From Williamsia limnetica (lineage in GTDB: Bacteria; Actinomycetota; Actinomycetes; Mycobacteriales; Mycobacteriaceae): 64,000 nucleotides of DNA. The notes below the pieces were generated by a model that was given only the letters and a program-made list of their open reading frames with translations, was not told the DNA's origin and made no database searches. The translations under genes and the position numbers were made by a program. The stretch spans positions 60,698-124,697 of the forward strand of contig NZ_QJSP01000016.1 of the NCBI RefSeq assembly GCF_003217475.1. Direction: 5' to 3'. Numbering within the stretch: position 1 is the first letter of the stretch; every line of letters begins with the position of its first letter. Of the stretch, positions 9,133-17,873 are shown in pieces.

Positions 9133-10200
9133 ATGCGACGCCCAACCGTGATCGAGGACTACCCACACCGGATGGGGGGACACTGTGGTTCGGGCGCAAT
9201 GCGCGATCTTCTGCACTGGCACGGTTTGGGATGGGATGGCCCACCCGATGAAGGCCTGGTGTTCGCCCTCGGTGGCGCTCTGGGACTGTCCTACCTCCGA
9301 TCGAACGACCTCGTCCCACCGCTCTACCTGGTAGGACGAGGCGCCGACTTCGAGATCGATCTACCCCGCCGCCTCGGTGCACAGGTCCAAATCCTTACCA
9401 CCGACGATCCCGAGGAAGGATGGTCGTGGATCCGCGACGAGATCGACGCAGGCAGGCCTAGCCTCGTTTGGGGCGACATCGCTGAGCTGCCATACCTGCG
9501 GGTCCAACTACAGATGAGTCGACACGACATCGTGATTATCGGCTACGACGAGGCCGAAGAGATCGCCTACGTCGTAGACAATGACCGCGCCGAGGTGCAA
9601 CAGGTCTCACTCGAGGCGCTGGCCCGCGCGCGATCCTCGACATCATTTCCACAACCGACACGACACTGCACGTACCGCATCGCGTGGTCAAACGAACTGC
9701 CAGACCTAGCGCAAGTGGCCGCGGAAGCGTTTCGCCAGTCCGCCGCCAGTATGCGACACCCGTCACAGCCAGGAATCGTCGACCTGACGGCACAGGCCGC
9801 AGGGGACGAAGGCCTCGCGGCGGCCTCTCAACTCGCAGCCGACATTCCGACCTGGACCGACCTCCCCGTAGACCAGCTCGAGATATTCCTGTTCAGCCTG
9901 AGCGCCTTCATCGAAAAAGCAGGAACCGGCGGAGGACTGTTCCGCCGGTTGCTCGCCGACGGATGCGCCGACATCGCACGATTAACAGGAGATCCCGCCA
10001 CAGCAGATCTCGCCGTGGCCGCCGACCGTTGTGCACAGGCATGGACCGACACCGCACGTGCGGGGGTCCAACGCGACATCGACGCGCACGCTCGCGCGGA
10101 AACGGTGGCCATGTCGGCCGGCCGTATGCCAGAGCTCGAACTGAACCTAGTCGAGTCCCTTGAGTCCGCTTCGAGCTCGCTGAGTGCAATAGCACGCTGA
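9133..10200 (+). CDS. BtrH N-terminal domain / DUF4872-type protein
   Basis: The protein has 355 residues. The N-terminus (RMGGHCGSGAMRDLLHWHG) with the conserved HC...G pattern, and a later MSRHDIVIIGYDE block, match the BtrH N-terminal domain. That family of papain-like acyltransferases takes its name from butirosin biosynthesis; a DUF4872-like C-terminal half usually follows, as here. The Cys and His could form a catalytic pair. The gene sits 134 bp after the ferredoxin reductase on the same strand, so it may belong to the CYP153 transcription unit. A role there has not been established to my knowledge; acyl transfer onto an oxidised product is only a guess. Confidence 0.7.
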   Translation: MRRPTVIEDYPHRMGGHCGSGAMRDLLHWHGLGWDGPPDEGLVFALGGALGLSYLRSNDLVPPLYLVGRGADFEIDLPRRLGAQVQILTTDDPEEGWSWIRDEIDAGRPSLVWGDIAELPYLRVQLQMSRHDIVIIGYDEAEEIAYVVDNDRAEVQQVSLEALARARSSTSFPQPTRHCTYRIAWSNELPDLAQVAAEAFRQSAASMRHPSQPGIVDLTAQAAGDEGLAAASQLAADIPTWTDLPVDQLEIFLFSLSAFIEKAGTGGGLFRRLLADGCADIARLTGDPATADLAVAADRCAQAWTDTARAGVQRDIDAHARAETVAMSAGRMPELELNLVESLESASSSLSAIAR

Positions 10201-10859
10201 CCTCAGTACTATTCCGCACACACCCCGGTGCGTATGACCCTGGACTATTCTGCCCGAGCACATTGCGCACACGCGGATCCCTCACCGCCTGAACGGAACT
10301 GGTCTTTGACCGGGCTCAAAGTGGCGCGCTGCCTCGCAACAGACATCGACCATTCATGGCTGACCACCACACATTGAACTCAGTATATCGAGCGGCGCCA
10401 ACGGATTTACCGTCCGATCCCGACAGCGCAAAGGTCCAGTGTCGCTGCTCCGCTCCCGCCCGAGACGGAGGGAAGTTTGCAACGACTAGGCCAAATATCT
10501 TGTACCACGCTGCGATTGGTGACCCGTCTATAGACTTTTCCGTGTTGAACAGCTCCCACGAGTTCTGCCCGCTCGCCCAACTTGCTTCAAGAACGACCGA
10601 AGGCGGGGGAGGGGTTGCGAACGCTTGATCCGGCTGTTCATTTCGTCGCGCTGCGTGCGCAGCTCGAAGATTCTTAACTGCGAACCCCGTGCCACCTCGC
10701 CGATGTCGATCGCTGAGGCGCGGTGCTCCGAAAAGTCCGGCATTGTAGAAAGCGCGGACTTGCGACACGAGGCTCTTAGCTCGGGCACTTTCATGGTGTT
10801 GGGTCGTTCCGTCGCAAAAGTTCAAGGCCATGCTAGGCGCCAACGCTTGGCCAGACTGG
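10201..10859. other. 659-bp intergenic region without a supported gene
   Basis: Open frames on the minus strand (for example around 10528-10794) have no recognisable motif, no good ribosome-binding site and overlapping competing frames. The region separates the CYP153/BtrH unit from the CsoR-family gene and may be a decayed gene. I could not identify a parent family. Confidence 0.45.
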
Positions 10860-11129
<270 letters not shown>

Positions 11130-11164
11130 TCACGCCTTCCTCGTTTGTCCATCCACTTCGAGGG

Positions 11165-11178
11165 TACCCCAGGGGGTA
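11165..11178. promoter_or_regulatory. CsoR/CstR operator 1 (repressor side)
   Basis: TACCCC-AG-GGGGTA is a perfect inverted repeat about 40 bp upstream of the repressor start. Its TACCCC half-sites match the two downstream operators, consistent with autoregulation. Confidence 0.7.
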
Positions 11179-11210
11179 TGGGTGTGACGCTTCCCTTGGA
11201 TTGACGGCCG

Positions 11211-11226
11211 ATACCCCCACGGGTAT
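11211..11226. promoter_or_regulatory. CsoR/CstR operator 2
   Basis: ATACCC and GGGTAT flank a 4-nt centre (CCAC), in the promoter of the MMPL gene. It is the same half-site as operators 1 and 3. Confidence 0.7.
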
Positions 11227-11235
11227 TATGACCAA

Positions 11236-11251
11236 ATACCCCTGGGGGTAT
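11236..11251. promoter_or_regulatory. CsoR/CstR operator 3
   Basis: ATACCCC-TG-GGGGTAT is a perfect palindrome centred 25 bp from operator 2 and about 38 bp upstream of the MMPL start codon. Repressor bound here would block transcription of the transporter operon. Confidence 0.72.
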
Positions 11252-11280
11252 CAGTTTCTTGCAGAAGGAGATTGCTTGCC

Positions 11281-13434
11281 ATGCCCGACACCACGACCAC
11301 CGCTCAACAGCCCGGCTCACCACCGACGTCGGTGCCCGGCGTGCTGGGCCGCTGGGGCGCGGCGATGGCCGGGCGTTCCCGCTGGGTGTTCGCCATCTGG
11401 TTGCTGGTGCTCATCGGGCTGGGTGCAGTCGCGCCGTCGGTGTTTTCATCGTTGGCTGGTGCCGGGTGGCAGGCGAACGGGTCGGAGTCGGTGCAGGTGC
11501 GTGAGCTGGCGGGCCAGCATTTCGGCGGGAACTCGTCGGCTGCGGTGCAGGTCGTCATCCACTCCGACCGGGACACCGTCGACAGCCCGGTGCTGCAAGA
11601 AACGATCGCGAATGCGACAGCGGTGTTTGCTGGTGATGCCCGGTTCGGAGCGGTGGTGCCCCCGCAGGCGGGGATGACGATCAGTCCTGATCAGCACACC
11701 GGCATTTTGATCGCCGGCGCGAATGCGAACACCGACGACATGGTTCGGGCGGTCGACGAGGTCAAGGGGGAGCTCACTGAGCTCTCGCGTGATGGTGTCG
11801 AGGTGTATCCCACGGGAGCCTCGGCTTTGTGGAGCGATTTCAACAAGGCCAACCATGACGCGATGATCAAGGCTGAGTTGTTCTCGTGGCCGGTTACGTT
11901 GGCGATCATGGTCTTGGCCTTCGGGTCGCTCGTGGCCGCTGGGCTGCCGTTGCTGCTCACCATCGCGGGACTGGTCGCCTCGGCCGGCGGTCTGGTCCTG
12001 CTCAATCAAGTCACCCCGATCTCGGTGTGGGCCATGAACTTCGCGATGATGTTCGCCCTCGCCCTGGGCATCGACTACGCCCTGTTCATCGTGTCCCGAT
12101 TCCGAGATGCCCTCAGAAATCACACCAGCAAGGCCCACGCGGTCGCCGAAACGATGGATACCGCAGGTAAAGCCGTGGTGTTGTCGGGTCTGACCGTGCT
12201 GGTCAGCTTGTCGGCGGTGTTGCTGGTACCGGCTCCTGCGGTGCGGACGATGGCCGTGGGCATCATGCTCGCGGTGACGTTTGTCCTCGCGGCCACGTTG
12301 ACGCTGCTCCCGGCCACCCTGGGCGCTCTGGGACCGAAAGTGAACGCCGCGTCGCTTCCGTATGCCAAACGCCAACAACATCGTTCGCCGCTGTTCGAAC
12401 GCTGGGGCAAGATCCTGCATAACTACCCGTGGCCGTTCGCGCTGGGCTCGCTGGCCGTTCTGATCGCGCTGGCCATACCGGTCATCGGGCTCAAGGTGGC
12501 CATGCCCTCGATCTCGGTGGTGCCCGAGGATGCGCCCGTGCGCCAGGGCTATGAACTGGTCCAGCAGCAGATGGGTGAGGGCGCCCCCGGCATGCTCCAG
12601 ATCGTGGCACCCTCGGGCCAGGCTCAGCAGGCTGCGACCGCGGCGGCACAGACCCCTGGAATCAGTATGGTCACCCCGCCGCAACCGGCGCTCGACGGCA
12701 CCGACTACGTGTTGATGCAAGCGCTGCCAGCGGTCGATCCCTCCGATGCTCAACTCGGCGTCATCGTCGGTGAGCTTCGCGGCGCACTTCCCGAGAATGC
12801 GCTGGTCGGCGGGGCCCCGGCGGAGAACCTCGATTTGCAACAGGCTCTCAACGACTATTTTCCGCTGATCGTCGGCATCATCTTGGTTTTCGGGTTCGTC
12901 CTGCTGCTCATCTCGCTGCAGGCCCCGCTGATCGCGTTGATCGGGACCGTCGTCAGTCTCCTGTCGACGGCGGCTGCGTTCGGTGTCGCCAAGCTCATCT
13001 TTCAGGACGGCCACTTGTCCGGGCTGCTCGGATTCACCCCGCAAGGCTTCCTTGACGGCTGGGGGCCGGTGTTTTTCTTCGCGATGATCTTTGCGATCGC
13101 CATGGACTACACCGTCTTTCTGCTCGCCACAGCCAAAGAACACTACGAGCGCACCGGCGATGCCGATAGTGCACAGATCGACGGGATGGCGCATTCGGGA
13201 CGGATCATCTTCGCCGCGGCAGCGGTCATGGTCGCCGTGTTCTTCACCTTTGCACTGGCAGAGCCGTTGCCTCCCAAAGAGATGGGCATCATCCTCGGTG
13301 TTGCCGTTCTGCTCGATGCCGTTCTCATCAGGCTGATGTTGCTACCGGCATTGCTTCGTCTGACCGGGCGGGCCGCATGGTGGTCACCGACCTGGCTCCG
13401 AAGAGTCCTGCCCACGATCTCATTTTCCCACTAA
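11281..13434 (+). CDS. MMPL-family RND transporter
   Basis: The protein has 717 residues from ATG 11281, preceded by AGAAGGAG; a TTG at 11272 is less likely. Its two-fold repeated architecture has one N-terminal membrane helix, an extracytoplasmic domain and five helices, then the same again. Conserved Asp-Tyr pairs of the proton pathway are visible in GIDYALFIVSRF and MDYTVFLLATA. At about 720 residues it belongs to the shorter MMPL subgroup, not the ~950-residue mycobacterial lipid exporters. It is the first gene of a unit with DUF2892 and DUF302 and is controlled by the CsoR/CstR operators just upstream. The cargo is unknown. Confidence 0.88.
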   Translation: MPDTTTTAQQPGSPPTSVPGVLGRWGAAMAGRSRWVFAIWLLVLIGLGAVAPSVFSSLAGAGWQANGSESVQVRELAGQHFGGNSSAAVQVVIHSDRDTVDSPVLQETIANATAVFAGDARFGAVVPPQAGMTISPDQHTGILIAGANANTDDMVRAVDEVKGELTELSRDGVEVYPTGASALWSDFNKANHDAMIKAELFSWPVTLAIMVLAFGSLVAAGLPLLLTIAGLVASAGGLVLLNQVTPISVWAMNFAMMFALALGIDYALFIVSRFRDALRNHTSKAHAVAETMDTAGKAVVLSGLTVLVSLSAVLLVPAPAVRTMAVGIMLAVTFVLAATLTLLPATLGALGPKVNAASLPYAKRQQHRSPLFERWGKILHNYPWPFALGSLAVLIALAIPVIGLKVAMPSISVVPEDAPVRQGYELVQQQMGEGAPGMLQIVAPSGQAQQAATAAAQTPGISMVTPPQPALDGTDYVLMQALPAVDPSDAQLGVIVGELRGALPENALVGGAPAENLDLQQALNDYFPLIVGIILVFGFVLLLISLQAPLIALIGTVVSLLSTAAAFGVAKLIFQDGHLSGLLGFTPQGFLDGWGPVFFFAMIFAIAMDYTVFLLATAKEHYERTGDADSAQIDGMAHSGRIIFAAAAVMVAVFFTFALAEPLPPKEMGIILGVAVLLDAVLIRLMLLPALLRLTGRAAWWSPTWLRRVLPTISFSH

Positions 13435-13462
13435 ACACCCCATCAGAAGGGACTTTGACCCG

Positions 13463-13693
13463 ATGAACAGTCGAACAACCGCACCTACGTGGACCGTCGA
13501 ACGAGCGGTGCCACTGCTCGCGGGATTGATGATTCTCCTCAGCGTGGCCCTGGCGGCCGGTGTGTCGAGCTGGTGGCTGCTGCTGACCGCCTTCGTAGCG
13601 GTGAACCTGCTGCTCTTCGCCGCCGTGGGCTGGTGCCCGGCGAGCCTGCTGATGCACCGCCTGGGACTACAGCGCCGCGCCGACCTCCGCTAA
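13463..13693 (+). CDS. DUF2892 (YgaP-like) small membrane protein
   Basis: The protein has 76 residues with two hydrophobic helices (about residues 16-32 and 37-54), then a Cys-containing loop GWCPASLLMHRLG, the hallmark of the DUF2892 membrane module. In YgaP-type proteins this module is fused to a rhodanese sulfurtransferase. The free-standing form is common in sulfide/persulfide-detoxification operons. AGAAGG precedes the ATG. It fits a sulfur-stress reading of the CstR-type operon. Confidence 0.8.
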   Translation: MNSRTTAPTWTVERAVPLLAGLMILLSVALAAGVSSWWLLLTAFVAVNLLLFAAVGWCPASLLMHRLGLQRRADLR

Positions 13694-13731
13694 ATCCGAT
13701 CACGTTCAACCCGCCCGGAAGGAAAGCTGTT

Positions 13732-14142
13732 ATGTCACTGTCAATCTCCACCGTCCTCAACCTCCCGTTCGACGATGCGGTCGCACGAACCCGCGCCGCA
13801 TTGGCCGATCAGGGTTTTGGGATCCTCACCGAGATCAACGTCAAAGACACCCTGAAAACGAAGCTCGATGTGGACATGGAAAATTACCTGATCCTGGGGG
13901 CTTGTAATCCACCTTTGGCTCATCGCGCTCTGGGAGTCAATCGGCAGATCGGTCTGCTGTTGCCCTGCAATGTCGTGGTCCGCACCGACCCCACCAATCG
14001 ATCAAACTCGATCGTCGAAGCGATGAATCCCGACCTGATGGTCGAGGTCTCCGGGGAAGCTGAACTTGCACCGGTGGCCACCGACGCGTCAGCCAAACTC
14101 TCGGCCGCTATCGCCGCATTGGAAGCCATAGCCTCCACGTGA
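13732..14142 (+). CDS. DUF302 domain protein
   Basis: The protein has 136 residues from ATG 13732, with GGAAGGAAAG upstream. It contains the DUF302 core: FDDAVARTRAALADQGFGILTEINV followed by YLILGACNPPLAHRAL and NRQIGLLLPCNVVV. Two cysteines in these blocks may be redox or metal ligands. DUF302 proteins are widespread in sulfur-oxidation and metal-stress clusters, but the biochemical function is unsettled. It lies 38 bp after the DUF2892 gene and is probably co-transcribed with it and the MMPL gene. Confidence 0.82.
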   Translation: MSLSISTVLNLPFDDAVARTRAALADQGFGILTEINVKDTLKTKLDVDMENYLILGACNPPLAHRALGVNRQIGLLLPCNVVVRTDPTNRSNSIVEAMNPDLMVEVSGEAELAPVATDASAKLSAAIAALEAIAST

Positions 14143-14181
14143 GCAAACACGTCCAACAGTCCGCGACCGCAACGAGTACCT

Positions 14182-14752
14182 ATGAGCGCAGGGACATTCT
14201 ATCTTGACCCGGCATGCCCGTTCGCCTTGGCCGCTTCCCGGTGGCTGCTCAAAACCACTCAGCGCCGCGACATCGAGATCGATTGGCGGCAAATGAGTTT
14301 GGCAGTGCTCAACGAGGGCGCAGATGTTCCCGAGCACCAGCAACAGCACCACATAGAGGTCTCTCGCAGGCTGCGTCGTGGTCCTTGCCGCTGCACATGA
14401 CAAGACCGGCGACAGCGCACTCGGGCCGCTCTACACCGCGCCCTAGGCAAGCGTGTGTACCCCAGAGCGCCGACGTCACCACAGCAATGGTGGCCGACGC
14501 GCTCTCCGAAAGCGGCCTCGATCCCCAGCTCGCCGACAATCTCCACGACACCTACGTCAGCGCAGTGTGCGGCGCTCACCGGGAAAGCCAAGACGGTCTC
14601 GGCGGCTCCGGTGGATCGCACCGAATGAGTCAGCTATCCCGTGTCCGCGCATATCGGCCCCCGAGCAAGTTAATCACCTCGCCGGGGCCACTATCTGGGG
14701 CACACACGTCAGGGCGCATGGCGTTCTACAAGCCCGTCCGCGATTCTCGATG
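14182..14752 (+). pseudogene. Frameshifted DsbA-family protein, mycothiol-dependent nitroreductase-like
   Basis: The first ~65 residues from ATG 14182 (FYLDPACPFALAASRWLL, then MSLAVLNEGADVPE) match the N-terminus of DsbA-fold mycothiol-dependent reductases such as Rv2466c. The frame then breaks near 14345. Further homologous pieces appear in other frames, including a DSALGPLYTAL-like block and ADALSESGLDPQLADNLHDTY. The usual CPWC active site is CPFA here, so the resolving cysteine is also missing. The gene is very likely dead. It fits the thiol/sulfur theme of the upstream genes. Confidence 0.65.
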
Positions 14753-15587
14753 ATGCCGCGCCCACTTGTCGGAGAAGCCGTGCCACTCGCGGCATGACCT
14801 CCAGATCGCGGTAGACAGCCGCGTGCACAAGCCAGGCCGCAGCTTCAGCCGCAGTGAGCGCGGGAGTGTGGTGGTATTCGTCGGTGGGCTCGATCATCGG
14901 TGTCCGGACGAGCGGGAAAAAGACTGTCGTCACAGAGACCCCTGTGCCGCGCAACTCCGACGCTATGCTGCGTCCGAAAGCGGTAATCGCGGCCTTCGAC
15001 CCCGCGTATGCCGAGAACTTCGGCATGGCGCCCATCGGGATACCCCAGGTGGACACGTTGATGAAGTGACCGCTGCCGCGCTCCTTCATGGCAGGTAGGA
15101 ACCCTAACGTCAGTTGCACGGGACCGAAGTAGTTGACCGCCATGGTGCGCTGATAATCGTGTAGCCGATCAGTCGAGTCGAGGACCTCGCGGCGAATCGA
15201 CCGCCCGGCGTTGTTCACGACGATGTCCGGGCAGCCGTATTCCTCGAGCACGTACTGGATCAAGCGAGCTGTGTCGTCGGTATCGGAGAGATCCGCCGGA
15301 CAGGTGTCGGCATAGCCGCCCGCGGCCCGGATACGAGTGACGAGTTCGTCGAGGCTGTCGGCACGACGCGCCACCGTCAGGACGTGGGCTCCACGACGGG
15401 CGAACTCTTCAGCTGCCGCAGCGCCGATGCCCGACGACGAGCCAGTGACGAGGACGGTCAAGTTTTGTAACCGTCTAGCCGGCGATCTGGTGCGAAGTGT
15501 GTTGACGAGCTCGACCGGCGTGCGTGGCCGTTGTAAAGCTGTATGCGCGACTCGGGCTGGCACGTATTTCACGGCTACTGTCACCAT
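14709..15587 (-). CDS. Short-chain dehydrogenase/reductase
   Basis: The protein has 292 residues with a classical SDR fold: NAD(P) motif TGSSSGIGAAAAEEFARRG, NNAGRSIRR, and the catalytic YAGSK (Tyr-x3-Lys) preceded by a Ser in NVSTWG. A ~40-residue N-terminal extension precedes the Rossmann fold. The ASRIADGLVER tail resembles mycobacterial SDRs linked to acyl-lipid metabolism. It is divergent from the mce operon across ~600 bp. The substrate, likely an alcohol, ketone or acyl derivative, is not visible. Confidence 0.85.
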   Translation of the reverse strand: MVTVAVKYVPARVAHTALQRPRTPVELVNTLRTRSPARRLQNLTVLVTGSSSGIGAAAAEEFARRGAHVLTVARRADSLDELVTRIRAAGGYADTCPADLSDTDDTARLIQYVLEEYGCPDIVVNNAGRSIRREVLDSTDRLHDYQRTMAVNYFGPVQLTLGFLPAMKERGSGHFINVSTWGIPMGAMPKFSAYAGSKAAITAFGRSIASELRGTGVSVTTVFFPLVRTPMIEPTDEYHHTPALTAAEAAAWLVHAAVYRDLEVMPRVARLLRQVGAASSRIADGLVERHAP

Positions 15588-16193
15588 GGGTGGAACCGTA
15601 GATCACGAGGCCCCGCAGCACCAGTGCCCGCCGTCCGCTGGGGTGCAAACGCTGTCTGTCGGCGCGATCGCTGCCGCTGGCTTCACTAGCGAATCCAGCG
15701 CAGCCGGAACCGATTCCGCATTTTTTCCCCGAACAAAGTTGTGCTGCAGGTGATTTACATGCCTGACGGCACAACGTGTCGATCTCTGTACGTCAGGCGA
15801 GCGCTGGCGATCAAAGAATGTAAACGTGGACCGCTGTGGCCACAGGTCCCGGCTTGCAACGAGGGGACCTGAAAAGTCGAACTCAGAACCGGCGGGCGAC
15901 CCTACGTTACGCGCTGCTCACACGAACACGCGTGCATCCGATGCTTTAGGTCAGCCCGGTCGTGCTCAACCGAAATAACGAACTCGGAGCAGACCTGCCA
16001 GCCTCGCAGAGCCACTGCCGCACATAGGGACGGGTCGGACGCGTCATCGAGGGTCAACAGGGCCGGTGTTCCGTCGTGCCGGCTGGTTAATTCCGGCAGA
16101 AGTATCCAAACCGCGAATGGGGTACTGCAAGTACCTGGTACTGTGCGAACACCCATCGCGGAGGGCTGTTCAGCAAGGTGAAGGAGAATCAGT
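15588..16193. promoter_or_regulatory. Divergent control region of the SDR and the mce operon
   Basis: About 600 bp with no supported gene separates the SDR start from the first yrbE gene. It contains an inverted repeat, GCCTGACG at 15761-15768 and CGTCAGGC at 15791-15798, which may be an operator or hairpin. No regulator gene of the usual mce types lies beside it, so control may come from elsewhere. Confidence 0.4.
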
Positions 16194-16283
16194 ATCGCTA
16201 CGGAACTTGCTGGTCGTGCGACAGACAGTCTTGCGACCTTCGGAAATACGATTGCCCTCGCCGGCCAGGCATTACGGTGGGCC

Positions 16284-16991
16284 GTGCACGATATTGTCAC
16301 CGGACGGTTTCCTTTCCGGGAGGTCGTTGTACAGACCTGGTTCGTCATCACCGTCACGACGTTGCCGGCGATCCTGGTGGCGATTCCGTTCGGCGTCATC
16401 GTCTCGGTGCAGGTCGGAAGTCTGACCCAGCAGGTCGGGGCCACGTCGATCGCCGGAGCCGCTGGTGGACTCGGGATCATTCAGCAGGGGGCACCGATCG
16501 TCACAGCCCTTCTGCTCGGTGGTGCGGCAGGGTCGGCCATCGCCTCTGACCTCGGCGCACGTACCGTCCGTGAAGAAATCGATGCCATGGAAACTCTTGG
16601 ACTCAATCCGACCCGTCGAGTCGTCGCACCGCGGTTCGTCGCGGTTCTCATCGTCGCTCCAATGTTGTGCATGCTCATCGTGTTTACCGGTCTCGTGGCC
16701 GGCTACATCCTGAGCGTCAACGTCCAGGGCATCACGCCCGGAAGTTACGTCGCCTCGTTCGCCTCGTTCGCCTCGTCGGCGGACATCCTTGTGGCACTGA
16801 TCAAGTCATTGGTGTTCGGTCTCGTTGTTGTGGCGATCGCATGTCACCGGGGTCTGTCCACGAAAGGCGGCCCGAAGGGTGTGGCGACATCTGTCAACGC
16901 CACCGTGGTCCTGGGGGTGGTGGCGTGCTTCGTTATCAACGTATTTATAACCCAGCTAACGATCATGTTCGTCCCGCAGACCATCGGATGA
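16284..16991 (+). CDS. yrbEA: YrbE-type permease of the mce importer (first subunit)
   Basis: This is a MlaE/YrbE-family inner-membrane permease. It has about five hydrophobic helices and the conserved block DLGARTVREEIDAMETLGLNP, which contacts the ATPase MceG. It pairs with the next gene to form the membrane core of the Mce lipid importer. From GTG 16284 it is 235 residues, about 30 short of the family. Codons upstream to 16182 are open and encode a plausible family N-terminus, with AAGGAG at 16181, but contain no ATG, GTG or TTG. The true start may therefore be a rare codon near 16194. Confidence 0.88.
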   Translation: MHDIVTGRFPFREVVVQTWFVITVTTLPAILVAIPFGVIVSVQVGSLTQQVGATSIAGAAGGLGIIQQGAPIVTALLLGGAAGSAIASDLGARTVREEIDAMETLGLNPTRRVVAPRFVAVLIVAPMLCMLIVFTGLVAGYILSVNVQGITPGSYVASFASFASSADILVALIKSLVFGLVVVAIACHRGLSTKGGPKGVATSVNATVVLGVVACFVINVFITQLTIMFVPQTIG

Positions 16992-17001
16992 CGGAGAGCT
17001 C

Positions 17002-17865
17002 GTGACCGCAGTACCATCCACCCGTTTCACTTCTGTCGCTCGCCCGATCGTGCGTTCTGTGACGCCCCTCGCCGAAGTCCCCGCACAACTCGGGCACATC
17101 ACCACGTTCACCATCGACACCGTCGCAGGAATCCGCCACGTCGCGACCACCTATCGACGACAGACGCTCTTGTACATACAAGAGTTTGCCTGGGGACGAG
17201 GCGCTGTTCTGGTCGGCGGCGGTACCGCAGTCGTGCTGGTCATTCTCGGAATGGCTGTCGGGGCATCCATCGGCATCCAGGGTTACGCCTCGCTGGACCT
17301 GGTGGGGATGGGATCCCTTACCGGGTTCATCTCGTCATACGCCAACACTCGGGAGTTGGCACCGATGATCGCCGCGATCGGCTTCGCAGCCCAGGCCGGC
17401 TGTCGCCTCACTGCGGAGATCGGTTCGATGCGCATCGCCGAAGAGATCGACGCACTCGAATCGATGGCGGTGCGGCCGATTCCATACGTCGTCAGCACAC
17501 GCGTGGTCGCAGCGATCACCACCATCATCCCGCTCTACATCGTGACGCTGATACTAAGTTTCGCCGCGGCCAAGCTGGTCGTCATCCTGCTACACGGCCA
17601 GTCAGGTGGCACCTACGACTTCTATTTCAATGCGTTCCTCAAACCGCAGGATCTGGCGTTCTCAGTCATCAAGGTCCTGATTTTCGTAGTATCGGTCGTC
17701 ATCATCCACAGCTACCAGGGTTTCTATGCCACCGGTGGAGCAGAAGGCGTCGGCCGCGCGTCTGGTCGAGCGATACGCAGCAGTCTCATCATCATTGTTG
17801 TGGAGGACATGATCTTGACACTGCTGATGTGGGGCTTCGATTCGGGCGTCAGGATTTCGGGCTAG
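17002..17865 (+). CDS. yrbEB: YrbE-type permease of the mce importer (second subunit)
   Basis: The protein has 287 residues from GTG 17002, 10 bp after the first permease, with GGAGAG upstream. It is a MlaE-family membrane protein with the conserved cytoplasmic segment EIGSMRIAEEIDALESMAVRPI. It forms a heterodimer with the product of the preceding gene. The matching MceG ATPase is not in this window, as is usual for mce operons. Confidence 0.93.
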   Translation: MTAVPSTRFTSVARPIVRSVTPLAEVPAQLGHITTFTIDTVAGIRHVATTYRRQTLLYIQEFAWGRGAVLVGGGTAVVLVILGMAVGASIGIQGYASLDLVGMGSLTGFISSYANTRELAPMIAAIGFAAQAGCRLTAEIGSMRIAEEIDALESMAVRPIPYVVSTRVVAAITTIIPLYIVTLILSFAAAKLVVILLHGQSGGTYDFYFNAFLKPQDLAFSVIKVLIFVVSVVIIHSYQGFYATGGAEGVGRASGRAIRSSLIIIVVEDMILTLLMWGFDSGVRISG

Positions 17866-17873
17866 GGGTTGAA

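Noticed and set aside
10316..10843. 175-codon minus-strand frame
   Set aside because: No motif, competing frames on both strands, weak start. Left as intergenic.
11446..13194. 582-codon minus-strand frame opposite the MMPL gene
   Set aside because: Composition is His/Asp/Arg/Gln-rich, typical of the antisense of a membrane protein gene.
15902..16480. 192-codon minus-strand frame before and into yrbE
   Set aside because: Antisense of the yrbE start; no ribosome site or family.
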